64,000 nucleotides of DNA, taken from Sphaerolaimus hirsutus. Lineage: Eukaryota > Nematoda > Chromadorea > Monhysterida > Sphaerolaimidae. A program made the translations under genes and the position numbers. Of this stretch, positions 27,969 through 41,903 are shown in pieces. The stretch lies in the NCBI GenBank assembly GCA_964036195.1, contig OZ038452.1, forward strand, positions 12,828,704-12,892,703, given 5' to 3'. The notes below the pieces were generated by a model. The model was not told the origin of the DNA and searched no databases. It saw only the letters and a program-made list of their open reading frames with translations. The stretch's first letter is position 1; the number at the start of each line of letters is the position of its first letter.

Positions 27969-30900
27969 AGTGGCGTCATCTACTCCAAAACGGCGCCATT
28001 TTTATGGAGTGGCGTCATCTACTCCAAAATGGCACCATTTTTGTGGAGTGGCACCATCTACTCCAAAATGGCACCATTTTTATGGAGTGGCACTATCTAC
28101 TCAAAAACAGCGCCATTTTCGTGGATTGGCACCATCTACTCCAAAATGGTGCCATTTTTATGGAGTGGAGTCATCTACTCTAAAACAGTGCCATCTTTGT
28201 GGAGTGGCACCATCTACTCCAAAATGGTGCCATTTTTATGGAGTGGCGTCATCTACTCCAAAACAGGCACCATTAAGTGGAGTGGCAACCTCTACTCCAA
28301 AACGGTGCCATTTTCATGGAGTGGCACCATGTACTCCAAAACGGCACCATTTTTATGGAGTGGCGTCATCTACTCCAAAACGGCGCCATTTTTATGGAGT
28401 GGCATTATCTACCACAAAATGGTGCCATTTTTATGGAGTGGTGTCATCTACTCCAAAACGGTGCCATTTTCATGGAGTGGCACCATGTACTCCAAAACGG
28501 CACCATTTTTATGGAGTGGCGTCATCTACTCCAAAACGGCGCCATTTTCGTGGAGTGGCACCATCTACTACAACATGGCGCCATTTTTATGGAGTGGCAT
28601 CATCTACTCCAAAATGGCGCAATTTTTGTGGAGTGGCACCATCTACTCCAAAATGGTGCCATTTTTATGGAGTGGCGTCATCTACTCCAAAACACCACCA
28701 TTAAGTGGAGTGGCACCATCTACTCCAAAATGGTGCCATTTTTATGGAGTGGCACCATCTACTACAAAATGGCGCCATTTTTATGGAGTGGCACCATCTA
28801 CTACAACATGGCGCCATTTTTATGGAGTGGCATCATCTACTCCAAAATGGCGCAATTTTCGTGGAGTGGCACCATCTACTCCAAAATGGTGCCATTTTTA
28901 TGGAGTGGTGTCATCTACTCCAAAACGGTGCCATTTTCATGGAGTGGCACCATGTACTCCAAAACGGCACCATTTTTATGGAGTGGCGTCATCTACTCCA
29001 AAACAGCGCCATTTTTATGGAGTGGCGTCATCTACTCCAAAACGGCGCGATTTTTATGGAGTGGCGTCATCTACTCCAAAATGGCACCATTTTTGTGGAG
29101 TGGCACCATCTACTCCAAAATGGCACCATTTTTATGGAGTGGCACTATCTACTCAAAAACAGCGCCATTTTCGTGGATTGGCACCATCTACTCCAAAATG
29201 GTGCCATTTTTATGGAGTGGAGTCATCTACTCTAAAACAGTGCCATCTTTGTGGAGTGGCACCATCTACTCCAAAATGGTGCCATTTTTATGGAGTGGCG
29301 TCATCTACTCCAAAACAGGCACCATTAAGTGGAGTGGCAACCTCTACTCCAAAACGGTGCCATTTTCATGGAGTGGCACCATGTACTCCAAAACGGCACC
29401 ATTTTTATGGAGTGGCGTCATCTACTCCAAAACGGCGCCATTTTTATGGAGTGGCACCATCTACCACAAAATGGTGCCATTTTTATGGAGTGGTGTCATC
29501 TACTCCAAAACGGTGCCATTTTCATGGAGTGGCACCATGTACTCCAAAACGGCACCATTTTTATGGAGTGGCACCATCTACTACAACATGGCGCCATTTT
29601 TATGGAGTGGCATCATCTACTCCAAAATGGCGCAATTTTTGTGGAGTGGCACCATCTACTCCAAAATGGCGCAATTTTTGTGGAGTGGCACCATCTACTC
29701 CAAAATGGTGCCATTTTTATGGAGTGGTGTCATCTACTCCAAAACGGTGCCATTTTCATGGAGTGGCACCATGTACTCCAAAACGGCACCATTTTTATGG
29801 AGTGGCGTCATCTACTCCAAAACGGCGCCATTTTCGTGGAGTGGCACCATCTACTACAACATGGCGCCATTTTTATGGAGTGGCATCATCTACTCCAAAA
29901 TGGCGCCATTTTTATGGAGTGGCGTCATCTACTCCAAAACGGCGCCATTTTTATGGAGTGGCATTATCTACCACAAAATGGTGCCATTTTTATGGAGTGG
30001 TGTCATCTACTCCAAAACGGTGCCATTTTCATGGAGTGGCACCATGTACTCCAAAACGGCACCATTTTTATGGAGTGGCGTCATCTACTCCAAAACGGCG
30101 CCATTTTCGTGGAGTGGCACCATCTACTACAACATGGCGCCATTTTTATGGAGTGGCATCATCTACTCCAAAATGGCGCAATTTTTGTGGAGTGGCACCA
30201 TCTACTCCAAAATGGTGCCATTTTTATGGAGTGGCGTCATCTACTCCAAAACACCACCATTAAGTGGAGTGGCACCATCTACTCCAAAATGGTGCCATTT
30301 TTATGGAGTGGCACCATCTACTACAAAATGGCGCCATTTTTATGGAGTGGCACCATCTACTACAACATGGCGCCATTTTTATGGAGTGGCATCATCTACT
30401 CCAAAATGGCGCAATTTTCGTGGAGTGGCACCATCTACTCCAAAATGGTGCCATTTTTATGGAGTGGTGTCATCTACTCCAAAACGGTGCCATTTTCATG
30501 GAGTGGCACCATGTACTCCAAAACGGCACCATTTTTATGGAGTGGCGTCATCTACTCCAAAACAGCGCCATTTTTATGGAGTGGCGTCATCTACTCCAAA
30601 ACGGCGCGATTTTTATGGAGTGGCGTCATCTACTCCAAAATGGCACCATTTTTGTGGAGTGGCACCATCTACTCCAAAATGGCACCATTTTTATGGAGTG
30701 GCACTATCTACTCAAAAACAGCGCCATTTTCGTGGATTGGCACCATCTACTCCAAAATGGTGCCATTTTTATGGAGTGGAGTCATCTACTCTAAAACAGT
30801 GCCATCTTTGTGGAGTGGCACCATCTACTCCAAAATGGTGCCATTTTTATGGAGTGGCGTCATCTACTCCAAAACAGGCACCATTAAGTGGAGTGGCAAC

Positions 30901-33900
30901 CTCTACTCCAAAACGGTGCCATTTTCATGGAGTGGCACCATGTACTCCAAAACGGCACCATTTTTATGGAGTGGCGTCATCTACTCCAAAACGGCGCCAT
31001 TTTTATGGAGTGGCACCATCTACCACAAAATGGTGCCATTTTTATGGAGTGGTGTCATCTACTCCAAAACGGTGCCATTTTCATGGAGTGGCACCATGTA
31101 CTCCAAAACGGCACCATTTTTATGGAGTGGCACCATCTACTACAACATGGCGCCATTTTTATGGAGTGGCATCATCTACTCCAAAATGGCGCAATTTTTG
31201 TGGAGTGGCACCATCTACTCCAAAATGGCGCAATTTTTGTGGAGTGGCACCATCTACTCCAAAATGGTGCCATTTTTATGGAGTGGTGTCATCTACTCCA
31301 AAACGGTGCCATTTTCATGGAGTGGCGTCATCTACTCCAAAACGGCGCCATTTTTATGGAGTGGCATCATCTACTCCAAAATGGCACCATTTTTGTGGAG
31401 TGGCACCATCTACTCCAAAATGGCACCATTTTTATGGAGTGGCACTATCTACTCCAAAACAGCGCCATTTTCGTGGAGTGGCACCATCTACTCCAAAATG
31501 GTGCCATTTTTATGGAGTGGCGTCATCTACTCTAAAACAGCGCCATCTTTGTGGAGTGGCACCATCTACTCCAAAATGGCGCCATTTTTATGGAGTGGCA
31601 TCATCTGCTCCAAAACGGCGCCATTTCTGTGGAGTGGCACCATCTACTCCAAAATGGCGCCATTTTTGTGGACTGGCGTCATCTACTCCAAAACGGTGCC
31701 ATTTTCATGGAGTGGCACCATGTACTCCAAAATGGCACCATTTTTATGGAGTGGCGTCATCTACTCCAAAATGGCGCCATTTTTATGGAGTGGCGTCATC
31801 TACTCCAAAACGGCGCCATTTTTATGGAGTGGCGTCATCTACTCCAAAATGGCACCATTTTTGTGGAGTGGCACCATCTACTCCAAAATGGCACCATTTT
31901 TATGGAGTGGCACTATCTACTCAAAAACAGCGCCATTTTCGTGGATTGGCACCATCTACTCCAAAATGGTGCCATCTTTATGGAGTGGCGTCATCTACTC
32001 TAAAACAGCGCCATCTTTGTGGAGTGGCACCATCTACTCCAAAATGGTGCCATTTTTATGGAGTGGCATCATCTACTCCAAAACAGGCACCATTAAGTGG
32101 AGTGGCAACCTCTACTCCAAAACGGTGCCATTTTCATGGAGTGGCACCATGTACTCCAAAACGGCACCATTTTTATGGAGTGGCGTCATCTACTCCAAAA
32201 CGGTGCCATTTTTATGGAGTGGCATTATCTACCACAAAATGGTGCCATTTTTATGGAGTGGTGTCATCTACTCCAAAACGGTGCCATTTTCATGGAGTGG
32301 CACCATGTACTCCAAAACGGCACCATTTTTATGGAGTGGCGTCATCTACTCCAAAACGGCGCCATTTTCGTGGAGTGGCACCATCTACTACAACATGGCG
32401 CCATTTTTATGGAGTGGCATCATCTACTCCAAAATGGCGCAATTTTTGTGGAGTGGCACCATCTACTCCAAAATGGTGCCATTTTTATGGAGTGGCGTCA
32501 TCTACTCCAAAACACCACCATTAAGTGGAGTGGCACCATCTACTCCAAAATGGTGCCATTTTTATGGAGTGGCACCATCTACTACAAAATGGCGCCATTT
32601 TTATGGAGTGGCACCATCTACTACAACATGGCGCCATTTTTATGGAGTGGCATCATCTACTCCAAAATGGCGCAATTTTCGTGGAGTGGCACCATCTACT
32701 CCAAAATGGTGCCATTTTTATGGAGTGGTGTCATCTACTCCAAAACGGTGCCATTTTCATGGAGTGGCACCATGTACTCCAAAACGGCACCATTTTTATG
32801 GAGTGGCGTCATCTACTCCAAAACGGCGCCATTTTTATGGAGTGGCGTCATCTACTCCAAAACGGCGCGATTTTTATGGAGTGGCGTCATCTACTCCAAA
32901 ATGGCACCATTTTTGTGGAGTGGCACCATCTACTCCAAAATGGCACCATTTTTATGGAGTGGCACTATCTACTCAAAAACAGCGCCATTTTCGTGGATTG
33001 GCACCATCTACTCCAAAATGGTGCCATTTTTATGGAGTGGAGTCATCTACTCTAAAACAGTGCCATCTTTGTGGAGTGGCACCATCTACTCCAAAATGGT
33101 GCCATTTTTATGGAGTGGCGTCATCTACTCCAAAACAGGCACCATTAAGTGGAGTGGCAACCTCTACTCCAAAACGGTGCCATTTTCATGGAGTGGCACC
33201 ATGTACTCCAAAACGGCACCATTTTTATGGAGTGGCGTCATCTACTCCAAAACGGCGCCATTTTTATGGAGTGGCACCATCTACCACAAAATGGTGCCAT
33301 TTTTATGGAGTGGTGTCATCTACTCCAAAACGGTGCCATTTTCATGGAGTGGCACCATGTACTCCAAAACGGCACCATTTTTATGGAGTGGCGTCATCTA
33401 CTCCAAAACGGCGCCATTTTCGTGGAGTGGCACCATCTACTACAACATGGCGCCATTTTTATGGAGTGGCATCATCTACTCCAAAATGGCGCAATTTTTG
33501 TGGAGTGGCACCATCTACTCCAAAATGGTGCCATTTTTATGGAGTGGTGTCATCTACTCCAAAACGGTGCCATTTTCATGGAGTGGCGTCATCTACTCCA
33601 AAACGGCGCCATTTTTATGGAGTGGCGTCATCTACTCCAAAATGGCACCATTTTTGTGGAGTGGCACCATCTACTCCAAAATGGCACCATTTTTATGGAG
33701 TGGCACTATCTACTCCAAAACAGCGCCATTTTCGTGGAGTGGCACCATCTACTCCAAAATGGTGCCATTTTTATGGAGTGGCGTCATCTACTCTAAAACA
33801 GCGCCATCTTTGTGGAGTGGCACCATCTACTCCAAAATGGTGCCACTTTTATGGAGTGGCGTCATCTACTCCAAAACAGGCACCATTAAGTGGAGTGGCA

Positions 33901-36900
33901 TCATCTACTCCAAAATGGTGCCATTTTTATGGAGTGGCGTCATCTACTCCAAAACAGCGCCATCTTCCTGGAGTGGCACCATCTACTCCAAAATGGCGCC
34001 ATTTTTATGGAGTGGCATCATCTGCTCCAAAACGGCGCCATTTCTGTGGAGTGGCACCATCTACTCCAAAATGGCGCCATTTTTGTGGACTGGCGTCATC
34101 TACTCCAAAACGGTGCCATTTTCATGGAGTGGCACCATGTACTCCAAAATGGCACCATTTTTATGGAGTGGCGTCATCTACTCCAAAATGGCGCCATTTT
34201 TATGGAGTGGCGTCATCTACTCCAAAACGGCGCCATTTTTATGGAGTGGCGTCATCTACTCCAAAATGGCACCATTTTTGTGGAGTGGCACCATCTACTC
34301 CAAAATGGCACCATTTTTATGGAGTGGCACTATCTACTCAAAAACAGCGCCATTTTCGTGGATTGGCACCATCTACTCCAAAATGGTGCCATCTTTATGG
34401 AGTGGCGTCATCTACTCTAAAACAGCGCCATCTTTGTGGAGTGGCACCATCTACTCCAAAATGGTGCCATTTTTATGGAGTGGCATCATCTACTTTAAAA
34501 CAGGCACCATTAAGTGGAGTGGCAACATCTACTCCAAAATGGTGCCATTTTTATGGAGTGGCGTCATCTACTCCAAAACACCACCATTAAGTGGAGTGGC
34601 ACCATCTACTCCAAAATGGTGCCATTTTTATGGAGTGGCACCATCTACTACAAAATGGCGCCATTTTTATGGAGTGGCACCATCTACTACAACATGGCGC
34701 CATTTTTATGGAGTGGCATCATCTACTCCAAAATGGCGCAATTTTCGTGGAGTGGCACCATCTACTCCAAAATGGTGCCATTTTTATGGAGTGGTGTCAT
34801 CTACTCCAAAACGATGCCATTTTCATGGAGTGGCACCATGTACTCCAAAACGGCACCATTTTTATGGAGTGGCGTCATCTACTCCAAAACGGCGCCATTT
34901 TCGTGGAGTGGCACCATCTACTCCAAAATGGCGCCATTTTTGTGGAGTGGCGTCATCTACTCCAAAACAGTGCTATTTTCATGGAGTGGCACCATGTACT
35001 CCAAAATGGCACCATTTTTATGGAGTGGCGTCATCTACTCCAAAATGGCGCCATTTTTATGGAGTGGCGTCATCTACTCCAAAACGGCGCCATTTTTATG
35101 GAGTGGCGTCATCTACTCCAAAATGGCACCATTTTTGTGGAGTGGCACCATCTACTCCAAAATGGCACCATTTTTATGGAGTGGCACTATCTACTCAAAA
35201 ACAGCGCCATTTTCGTGGATTGGCACCATCTACTCCAAAATGGTGCCATTTTTATGGAGTGGCGTCATCTACTCTAAAACAGTGCCATCTTTGTGGAGTG
35301 GCACCATCTACTCCAAAATGGTGCCATTTTTATGGAGTGGCGTCATCTACTCCAAAACAGGCACCATTAAGTGGAGTGGCAACCTCTACTCCAAAACGGT
35401 GCCATTTTCATGGAGTGGCACCATGTACTCCAAAACGGCACCATTTTTATGGAGTGGCGTCATCTACTCCAAAACGGCGCCATTTTTATGGAGTGGCACC
35501 ATCTACTCCAAAACGGCACCATTTTTGTGGAGTGGCACCATCTACTCCAAAATGGTGCCATTTTTATGGAGTGGTGTCATCTACTCCAAAACGGTGCCAT
35601 TTTCATGGAGTGGCACCATGTACTCCAAAACGGCACCATTTTTATGGAGTGGCGTCATCTACTCCAAAACGGCGCCATTTTTATGGAGTGGCACCATCTA
35701 CCACAAAATGGCGCCATTTTTATGGAGTGGCACCATCTACTACAACATGGCGCCATTTTTATGGAGTGGCATCATCTACTCCAAAATGGCGCAATTTTTG
35801 TGGAGTGGCACCATCTACTACAACATGGCGCCATTTTTATGGAGTGGCATCATCTACTCCAAAATGGCGCAATTTTTGTGGAGTGGCACCATCTACTCCA
35901 AAATGGTGCCATTTTTATGGAGTGGTGTCATCTACTCCAAAACGGTGCCATTTTCATGGAGTGGCACCATGTACTCCAAAACGGCACCATTTTTATGGAG
36001 TGGCGTCATCTACTCCAAAACGGCGCCATTTTTATGGAGTGGCACCATCTACCACAAAATGGCGCCATTTTTATGGAGTGGCACCATCTACTACAACATG
36101 GCGCCATTTTTATGGAGTGGCATCATCTACTCCAAAATGGCGCAATTTTTGTGGAGTGGCACCATCTACTCCAAAATGGTGCCATTTTTATGGAGTGGTG
36201 TCATCTACTCCAAAACGGTGCCATTTTCATGGAGTGGCACCATGTACTCCAAAACGGCACCATTTTTATGGAGTGGCGTCATCTACTCCAAAACGGCGCC
36301 ATTTTCGTGGAGTGGCACCATCTACTCCAAAATGGCGCCATTTTTGTGGAGTGGTGTCATCTACTCCAAAACGGTGCTATTTTCATGGAGTGGCACCATG
36401 TACTCCAAAACGGCACCATTTTTATGGAGTGGCGTCATCTACTCCAAAATGGCGCCATTTTTATGGAGTGGCGTCATCTACTCCAAAACAGCGCCATTTT
36501 TATGGAGTGGCATCATCTACTCCAAAATGGCACCATTTTTGTGGAGTGGCACCATCTACTCCAAAATGGCACCATTTTTATGGAGTGGCACTATCTACTC
36601 CAAAACAGCGCCATTTTCGTGGATTGGCACCATCTACTCCAAAATGGTGCCATTTTTATGGAGTGGCGTCATCTACTCTAAAACAGCGCCATCTTTGTGG
36701 AGTGGCACCATCTACTCCAAAATGGTGCCATTTTTATGGAGTGGCGTCATCTACTCCAAAACAGGCACCATTAAGTGGAGTGGCAACATCTACTCCAAAA
36801 TGGTGCCATTTTTATGGAGTGGCGTCATCTACTCCAAAACACCACCATTAAGTGGAGTGGCACCATCTACTCCAAAATGGTGCCATTTTTATGGAGTGGC

Positions 36901-39900
36901 ACCATCTACTACAAAATGGCGCCATTTTTATGGAGTGGCATCATCTACTCCAAAATGGCACCATTTTTGTGGAGTGGCACCATCTACTCCAAAATGGCAC
37001 TATTTTTATGGAGTGGCACTATCTACTCCAAAACAGCGCCATTTTCGTGGATTGGCACCATCTACTCCAAAATGGTGCCATTTTTATGGAGTGGCGTCAT
37101 CTACTCTAAAACAGCGCCATCTTTGTGGAGTGGCACCATCTACTCCAAAATGGTGCCATTTTTATGGAGTGGCGTCATCTACTCCAAAACAGGCACCATT
37201 AAGTGGAGTGGCAACATCTACTCCAAAATGGTGCCATTTTTATGGAGTGGCGTCATCTACTCCAAAACACCACCATTAAGTGGAGTGGCACCATCTACTC
37301 CAACATGGTGCCATTTTTATGGAGTGGCACCATCTACTACAAAATGGCGCCATTTTTATGGAGTGGCACCATCTACTACAAAATGGCGCCATTTTTATGG
37401 AGTGGCATCATCTACTCCAAAATGGCGCAATTTTCGTGGAGTGGCACCATCTACTCCAAAATGGTGCCATTTTTATGGAGTGGTGTCATCTACTCCAAAA
37501 CGGTGCCATTTTCATGGAGTGGCACCATGTACTCCAAAACGGCACCATTTTTATGGAGTGGCGTCATCTACTCCAAAACGGCGCCATTTTCGTGGAGTGG
37601 CACCATCTACTCCAAAATGGCGCCATTTTTGTGGAGTGGCGTCATCTACTCCAAAACGGTGCCATTTTCATGGAGTGGCACCATGTACTCCAAAACGGCA
37701 CCATTTTTATGGAGTGGCGTCATCTACTCCAAAATGGCGCCATTTTTATGGAGTGGCGTCATCTACTCCAAAACAGTGCCATTTTTATGGAGTGGCGTCA
37801 TCTACTCCAAAACGGCGCCATTTTCGTGGAGTGGCACCATCTACTACAACATGGCGCCATTTTTATGGAGTGGCATCATCTACTCCAAAATGGCGCAATT
37901 TTTGTGGAGTGGCACCATCTACTCCAAAATGGTGCCATTTTTATGGAGTGGTGTCATCTACTCCAAAACGGTGCCATTTTCATGGAGTGGCGTCATCTAC
38001 TCCAAAACAGCGCCATTTTTATGGAGTGGCGTCATCTACTCCAAAATGGCACCATTTTTGTGGAGTGGCACCATCTACTCCAAAATGGCACCATTTTTAT
38101 GGAGTGGCACTATCTACTCCAAAACAGCGCCATTTTCGTGGAGTGGCACCATCTACTCCAAAATGGTGCCATTTTTATGGAGTGGCGTCATCTACTCTAA
38201 AACAGCGCCATCTTTGTGGAGTGGCACCATCTACTCCAAAATGGTGCCACTTTTATGGAGTGGCGTCATCTACTCCAAAACAGGCACCATTAAGTGGAGT
38301 GGCATCATCTACTCCAAAATGGTGCCATTTTTATGGAGTGGCGTCATCTACTCCAAAACAGCGCCATCTTCCTGGAGTGGCACCATCTACTCCAAAATGG
38401 CGCCATTTTTATGGAGTGGCATCATCTGCTCCAAAACGGCGCCATTTCTGTGGAGTGGCACCATCTACTCCAAAATGGCACCATTTTTGTGGACTGGCGT
38501 CATCTACTCCAAAACGGTGCCATTTTCATGGAGTGGCACCATGTACTCCAAAATGGCACCATTTTTATGGAGTGGCGTCATCTACTCCAAAATGGCGCCA
38601 TTTTTATGGAGTGGCGTCATCTACTCCAAAACGGCGCCATTTTTATGGAGTGGCGTCATCTACTCCAAAATGGCACCATTTTTGTGGAGTGGCACCATCT
38701 ACTCCAAAATGGCACCATTTTTATGGAGTGGCACTATCTACTCAAAAACAGCGCCATTTTCGTGGATTGGCACCATCTACTCCAAAATGGTGCCATCTTT
38801 ATGGAGTGGCGTCATCTACTCTAAAACAGCGCCATCTTTGTGGAGTGGCACCATCTACTCCAAAATGGTGCCATTTTTATGGAGTGGCATCATCTACTTT
38901 AAAACAGGCACCATTAAGTGGAGTGGCAACATCTACTCCAAAATGGTGCCATTTTTATGGAGTGGCGTCATCTACTCCAAAACACCACCATTAAGTGGAG
39001 TGGCACCATCTACTCCAAAATGGTGCCATTTTTATGGAGTGGCACCATCTACTACAAAATGGCGCCATTTTTATGGAGTGGCACCATCTACTACAACATG
39101 GCGCCATTTTTATGGAGTGGCATCATCTACTCCAAAATGGCGCAATTTTTGTGGAGTGGCACCATCTACTCCAAAATGGTGCCATTTTTATGGAGTGGTG
39201 TCATCTACTCCAAAACGATGCCATTTTCATGGAGTGGCACCATGTACTCCAAAACGGCACCATTTTTATGGAGTGGCGTCATCTACTCCAAAACGGCGCC
39301 ATTTTCGTGGAGTGGCACCATCTACTCCAAAATGGCGCCATTTTTGTGGAGTGGCGTCATCTACTCCAAAACAGTGCTATTTTCATGGAGTGGCACCATG
39401 TACTCCAAAACGGCACCATTTTTATGGAGTGGCGTCATCTACTCCAAAATGGCGCCATTTTTATGGAGTGGCGTCATCTACTCCAAAACGGCGCCATTTT
39501 TATGGAGTGGCGTCATCTACTCCAAAATGGCACCATTTTTGTGGAGTGGCACCATCTACTCCAAAATGGCACCATTTTTATGGAGTGGCACTATCTACTC
39601 AAAAACAGCGCCATTTTCGTGGATTGGCACCATCTACTCCAAAATGGTGCCATTTTTATGGAGTGGCGTCATCTACTCTAAAACAGTGCCATCTTTGTGG
39701 AGTGGCACCATCTACTCCAAAATGGTGCCATTTTTATGGAGTGGCGTCATCTACTCCAAAACAGGCACCATTAAGTGGAGTGGCAACCTCTACTCCAAAA
39801 CGGTGCCATTTTCATGGAGTGGCACCATGTACTCCAAAACGGCACCATTTTTATGGAGTGGCGTCATCTACTCCAAAACGGCGCCATTTTTATGGAGTGG

Positions 39901-39904
39901 CACC
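27969..39904 (+). repeat. Mosaic higher-order repeat domain
   Basis: A landmark monomer with aaaacaccaccattaag is found before about 27497, 28705, 30264, 32525, 34591, 36852, 37280 and 38995. Several spacings (1208, 1559, 2261 and 2066 bp) differ by whole multiples of 39. A long block, 34514-35500, is repeated at 38918-39904 with an offset of 4404 bp. The ctactacaacatgg and ctaccacaaaatgg monomers are specific to this domain and the right part of the array and are absent from the first 9 kb, so array subregions have homogenised separately. Confidence 0.82.
35493..35500 (+). other. Paralogous empty site for the hAT insertion
   Basis: GTGGCACC here lies in a stretch of variant monomers whose left and right context matches the two sides of the transposon at 39905-40972. 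The left side continues as ...ggcgccatttttatggagtggcacc and the right side as atctactccaaaacggcacc followed by a tttttgtgg monomer. The surrounding block is the 4404-bp-offset partner of the disrupted copy. It shows the pre-insertion sequence exactly, with one copy of the octamer where the occupied site has two. Confidence 0.9.
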
Positions 39905-39920
39905 TAGGGTGGCAGAATTT

Positions 39921-40092
39921 ACCGTACCGTACCGTACCGTACCGCATTTTTGGAAAAATTACCGTACCGTACCGTACCGTTTACCACATTTTTAGAAATT
40001 TACCGTACCGTACCGCGTACCGCATTTTCCAAAATTTACCGTACCGTACCGCGTACCGCACTCATTTACCGCGGAAAATGCGGTAAATTTTA
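39921..40092 (+). repeat. Left subterminal ACCGTACCG repeat cluster of the hAT element
   Basis: Four blocks, each of 2-4 tandem TACCG pentamers, are separated by A/T-rich spacers such as catttttggaaaaatt. The cluster closes with taccgcggaaaatgcggtaa, an imperfect palindrome. Subterminal repeats like these commonly act as transposase binding sites in hAT elements; that role is inferred here. Confidence 0.85.
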
Positions 40093-40814
40093 CTCAGATT
40101 GACCCTAAAAATGCACCTTAAATTGACTTTAAAATGTGGTGTTCTGCAAATTTTTTGCGCGCAAGCGCGCAAGTTTGACAAAATTGTTTCAACTGATTTG
40201 AAGCTTTTCCATTTGCATATGCAATATGGCTGTAACTCTTCATTTACATTAGTATTATGTGTTTTTAAAATCAAGCCATGTGCTTCAAATCGCACTGTAG
40301 GTGTTTTACATCACCCTCAATGTTTTGAGCTTATTTGTTGTAGGTACATATGTTTGATGTAGGGTAGTATACAAAAGGTAATCAAAAGAAAAATGAATGT
40401 TTGAATGAAATGACAACTTTGTTGTTGAATTGAAATCTGTTGCTTTGAAATCTGTGGCAAATTGAAATCTAATGGCTACACAGCAGGGGTCTCCAATGGG
40501 GGGTTGAAGTGTGTCCCCAAATTGAATTCATGGCTTATTGCCATATACACTTATATACGTTTTTTTTACCATTTTCACCCACTTTTAGCAATTTTTCACC
40601 CACTTTTAGCAATTTTTCTCCATTTCTTCCTTCTGAACCTTGAAAAAGCCTATATATTGAACCACTGCATTGTGGTTAATGTAATTCTATGTTATCGCAC
40701 TGTTATTGTGTTCTAAAGTCCATTAACACATTGCATAATTCAATTTAGTGTCAATTCATGAAGTAAAAGTTGTCTGTAGTCCAGCATTGGTACATTTCTG
40801 ACAAGCAAAAATTT

Positions 40815-40960
40815 ACCGTACCGTACCGTACCGCGAACCGCACTTTTCAGATTTACCGTACCGTACCGTTTACCGCAAAATTGAAGATTTACCGTACCGT
40901 ACCGTTTACCGCAAAAGAGAAAATTTACCATACCGTACGGTTTACCGCAAGACCGTACCG
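40815..40960 (+). repeat. Right subterminal ACCGTACCG repeat cluster of the hAT element
   Basis: Four further TACCG pentamer blocks with TTTACCGCAAAA-type endings lie close to the right terminus. They have the same orientation as the left cluster instead of being inverted, so only the outer 12 bp and not the subterminal repeats form the terminal inverted repeat. One block carries taccataccgtacgg, a decayed copy. Confidence 0.85.
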
Positions 40961-41903
40961 TCTGCCACCCTAGTGGCACCATCTACTCCAAAACGGCACC
41001 ATTTTTGTGGAGTGGCACCATCTACTCCAAAATGGTGCCATTTTTATGGAGTGGTGTCATCTACTCCAAAACGGTGCCATTTTCATGGAGTGGCACCATG
41101 TACTCCAAAACGGCACCATTTTTATGGAGTGGCGTCATCTACTCCAAAACGGCGCCATTTTTATGGAGTGGCACCATCTACCACAAAATGGCGCCATTTT
41201 TATGGAGTGGCACCATCTACTACAACATGGCGCCATTTTTATGGAGTGGCATCATCTACTCCAAAATGGCGCTATTTTTGTGGAGTGGCACCATCTACTC
41301 CAAAATGGTGCCATTTTTATGGAGTGGTGTCATCTACTCCAAAACGGTGCCATTTTCATGGAGTGGCACCATGTACTCCAAAACGGCACCATTTTTATGG
41401 AGTGGCGTCATCTACTCCAAAACGGCGCCATTTTCGTGGAGTGGCACCATCTACTCCAAAATGGCGCCATTTTTGTGGAGTGGTGTCATCTACTCCAAAA
41501 CGGTGCTATTTTCATGGAGTGGCACCATGTACTCCAAAACGGCACCATTTTTATGGAGTGGCGTCATCTACTCCAAAATGGCGCCATTTTTATGGAGTGG
41601 CGTCATCTACTCCAAAACGGCGCCATTTTTATGGAGTGGCGTCATCTACTCCAAAATGGCACCATTTTTGTGGAGTGGCACCATCTACTCCAAAATGGCA
41701 CCATTTTTATGGAGTGGCACTATCTACTCCAAAACAGCGCCATTTTCGTGGATTGGCACCATCTACTCCAAAATGGTGCCATTTTTATGGAGTGGCGTCA
41801 TCTACTCTAAAACAGCGCCATCTTTGTGGAGTGGCACCATCTACTCCAAAATGGTGCCATTTTTATGGAGTGGCGTCATCTACTCCAAAACAGGCACCAT
41901 TAA

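Larger units (their letters stand above)
1..39904 (+). repeat. 39-bp minisatellite array, left part (about 1,020 monomers)
   Basis: Head-to-tail repeats of a 39-bp unit, all in one orientation. The unit can be read as GGAGTGGCACCATCTACTCC followed by AAAATGGCGCCATTTT plus a three-base linker (TAT, TGT, CGT or CAT variants). The first half has a 5-bp stem (GGAGT/ACTCC) around a 10-base loop. The second half is a 16-bp perfect palindrome when the core is ATGGCGCCAT. Because 39 is divisible by 3 and the unit has no forward stop, all three forward frames stay open for hundreds of codons, while GTCATC, ATCATC and similar variants close the reverse frames. Occasional 36- and 38-bp monomers occur, for example the shortened unit near 4310 and the ctacacaaaatgg unit near 612. 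The array already runs at base 1, so its left border is outside the window. The sequence shows the repeat directly; any function is unknown. Confidence 0.98.
39905..40972. mobile_element. Non-autonomous hAT-type DNA transposon inserted in the minisatellite
   Basis: The element starts TAGGGTGGCAGA and ends TCTGCCACCCTA, a perfect 12-bp terminal inverted repeat. It is flanked by a perfect 8-bp duplication of the target, GTGGCACC, at 39897-39904 and 40973-40980. An 8-bp TSD is the hallmark of the hAT superfamily. Clusters of ACCGTACCG-type repeats lie next to both ends. The AT-rich interior (about 40095-40810) has only short open frames and nothing I recognise as a transposase, so it probably depended on enzyme from elsewhere. 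The interior includes a 16-bp GC palindrome, TGCGCGCAAGCGCGCA, near 40156. The insertion must be younger than the duplication that made the empty paralog at 35493. Confidence 0.95.

Noticed and set aside
40062-40716. Short open frames inside the hAT element as a transposase gene
   Set aside because: Frames are 77-87 codons, on both strands, AT-biased, and lack any hAT catalytic or dimerisation features I could recognise.
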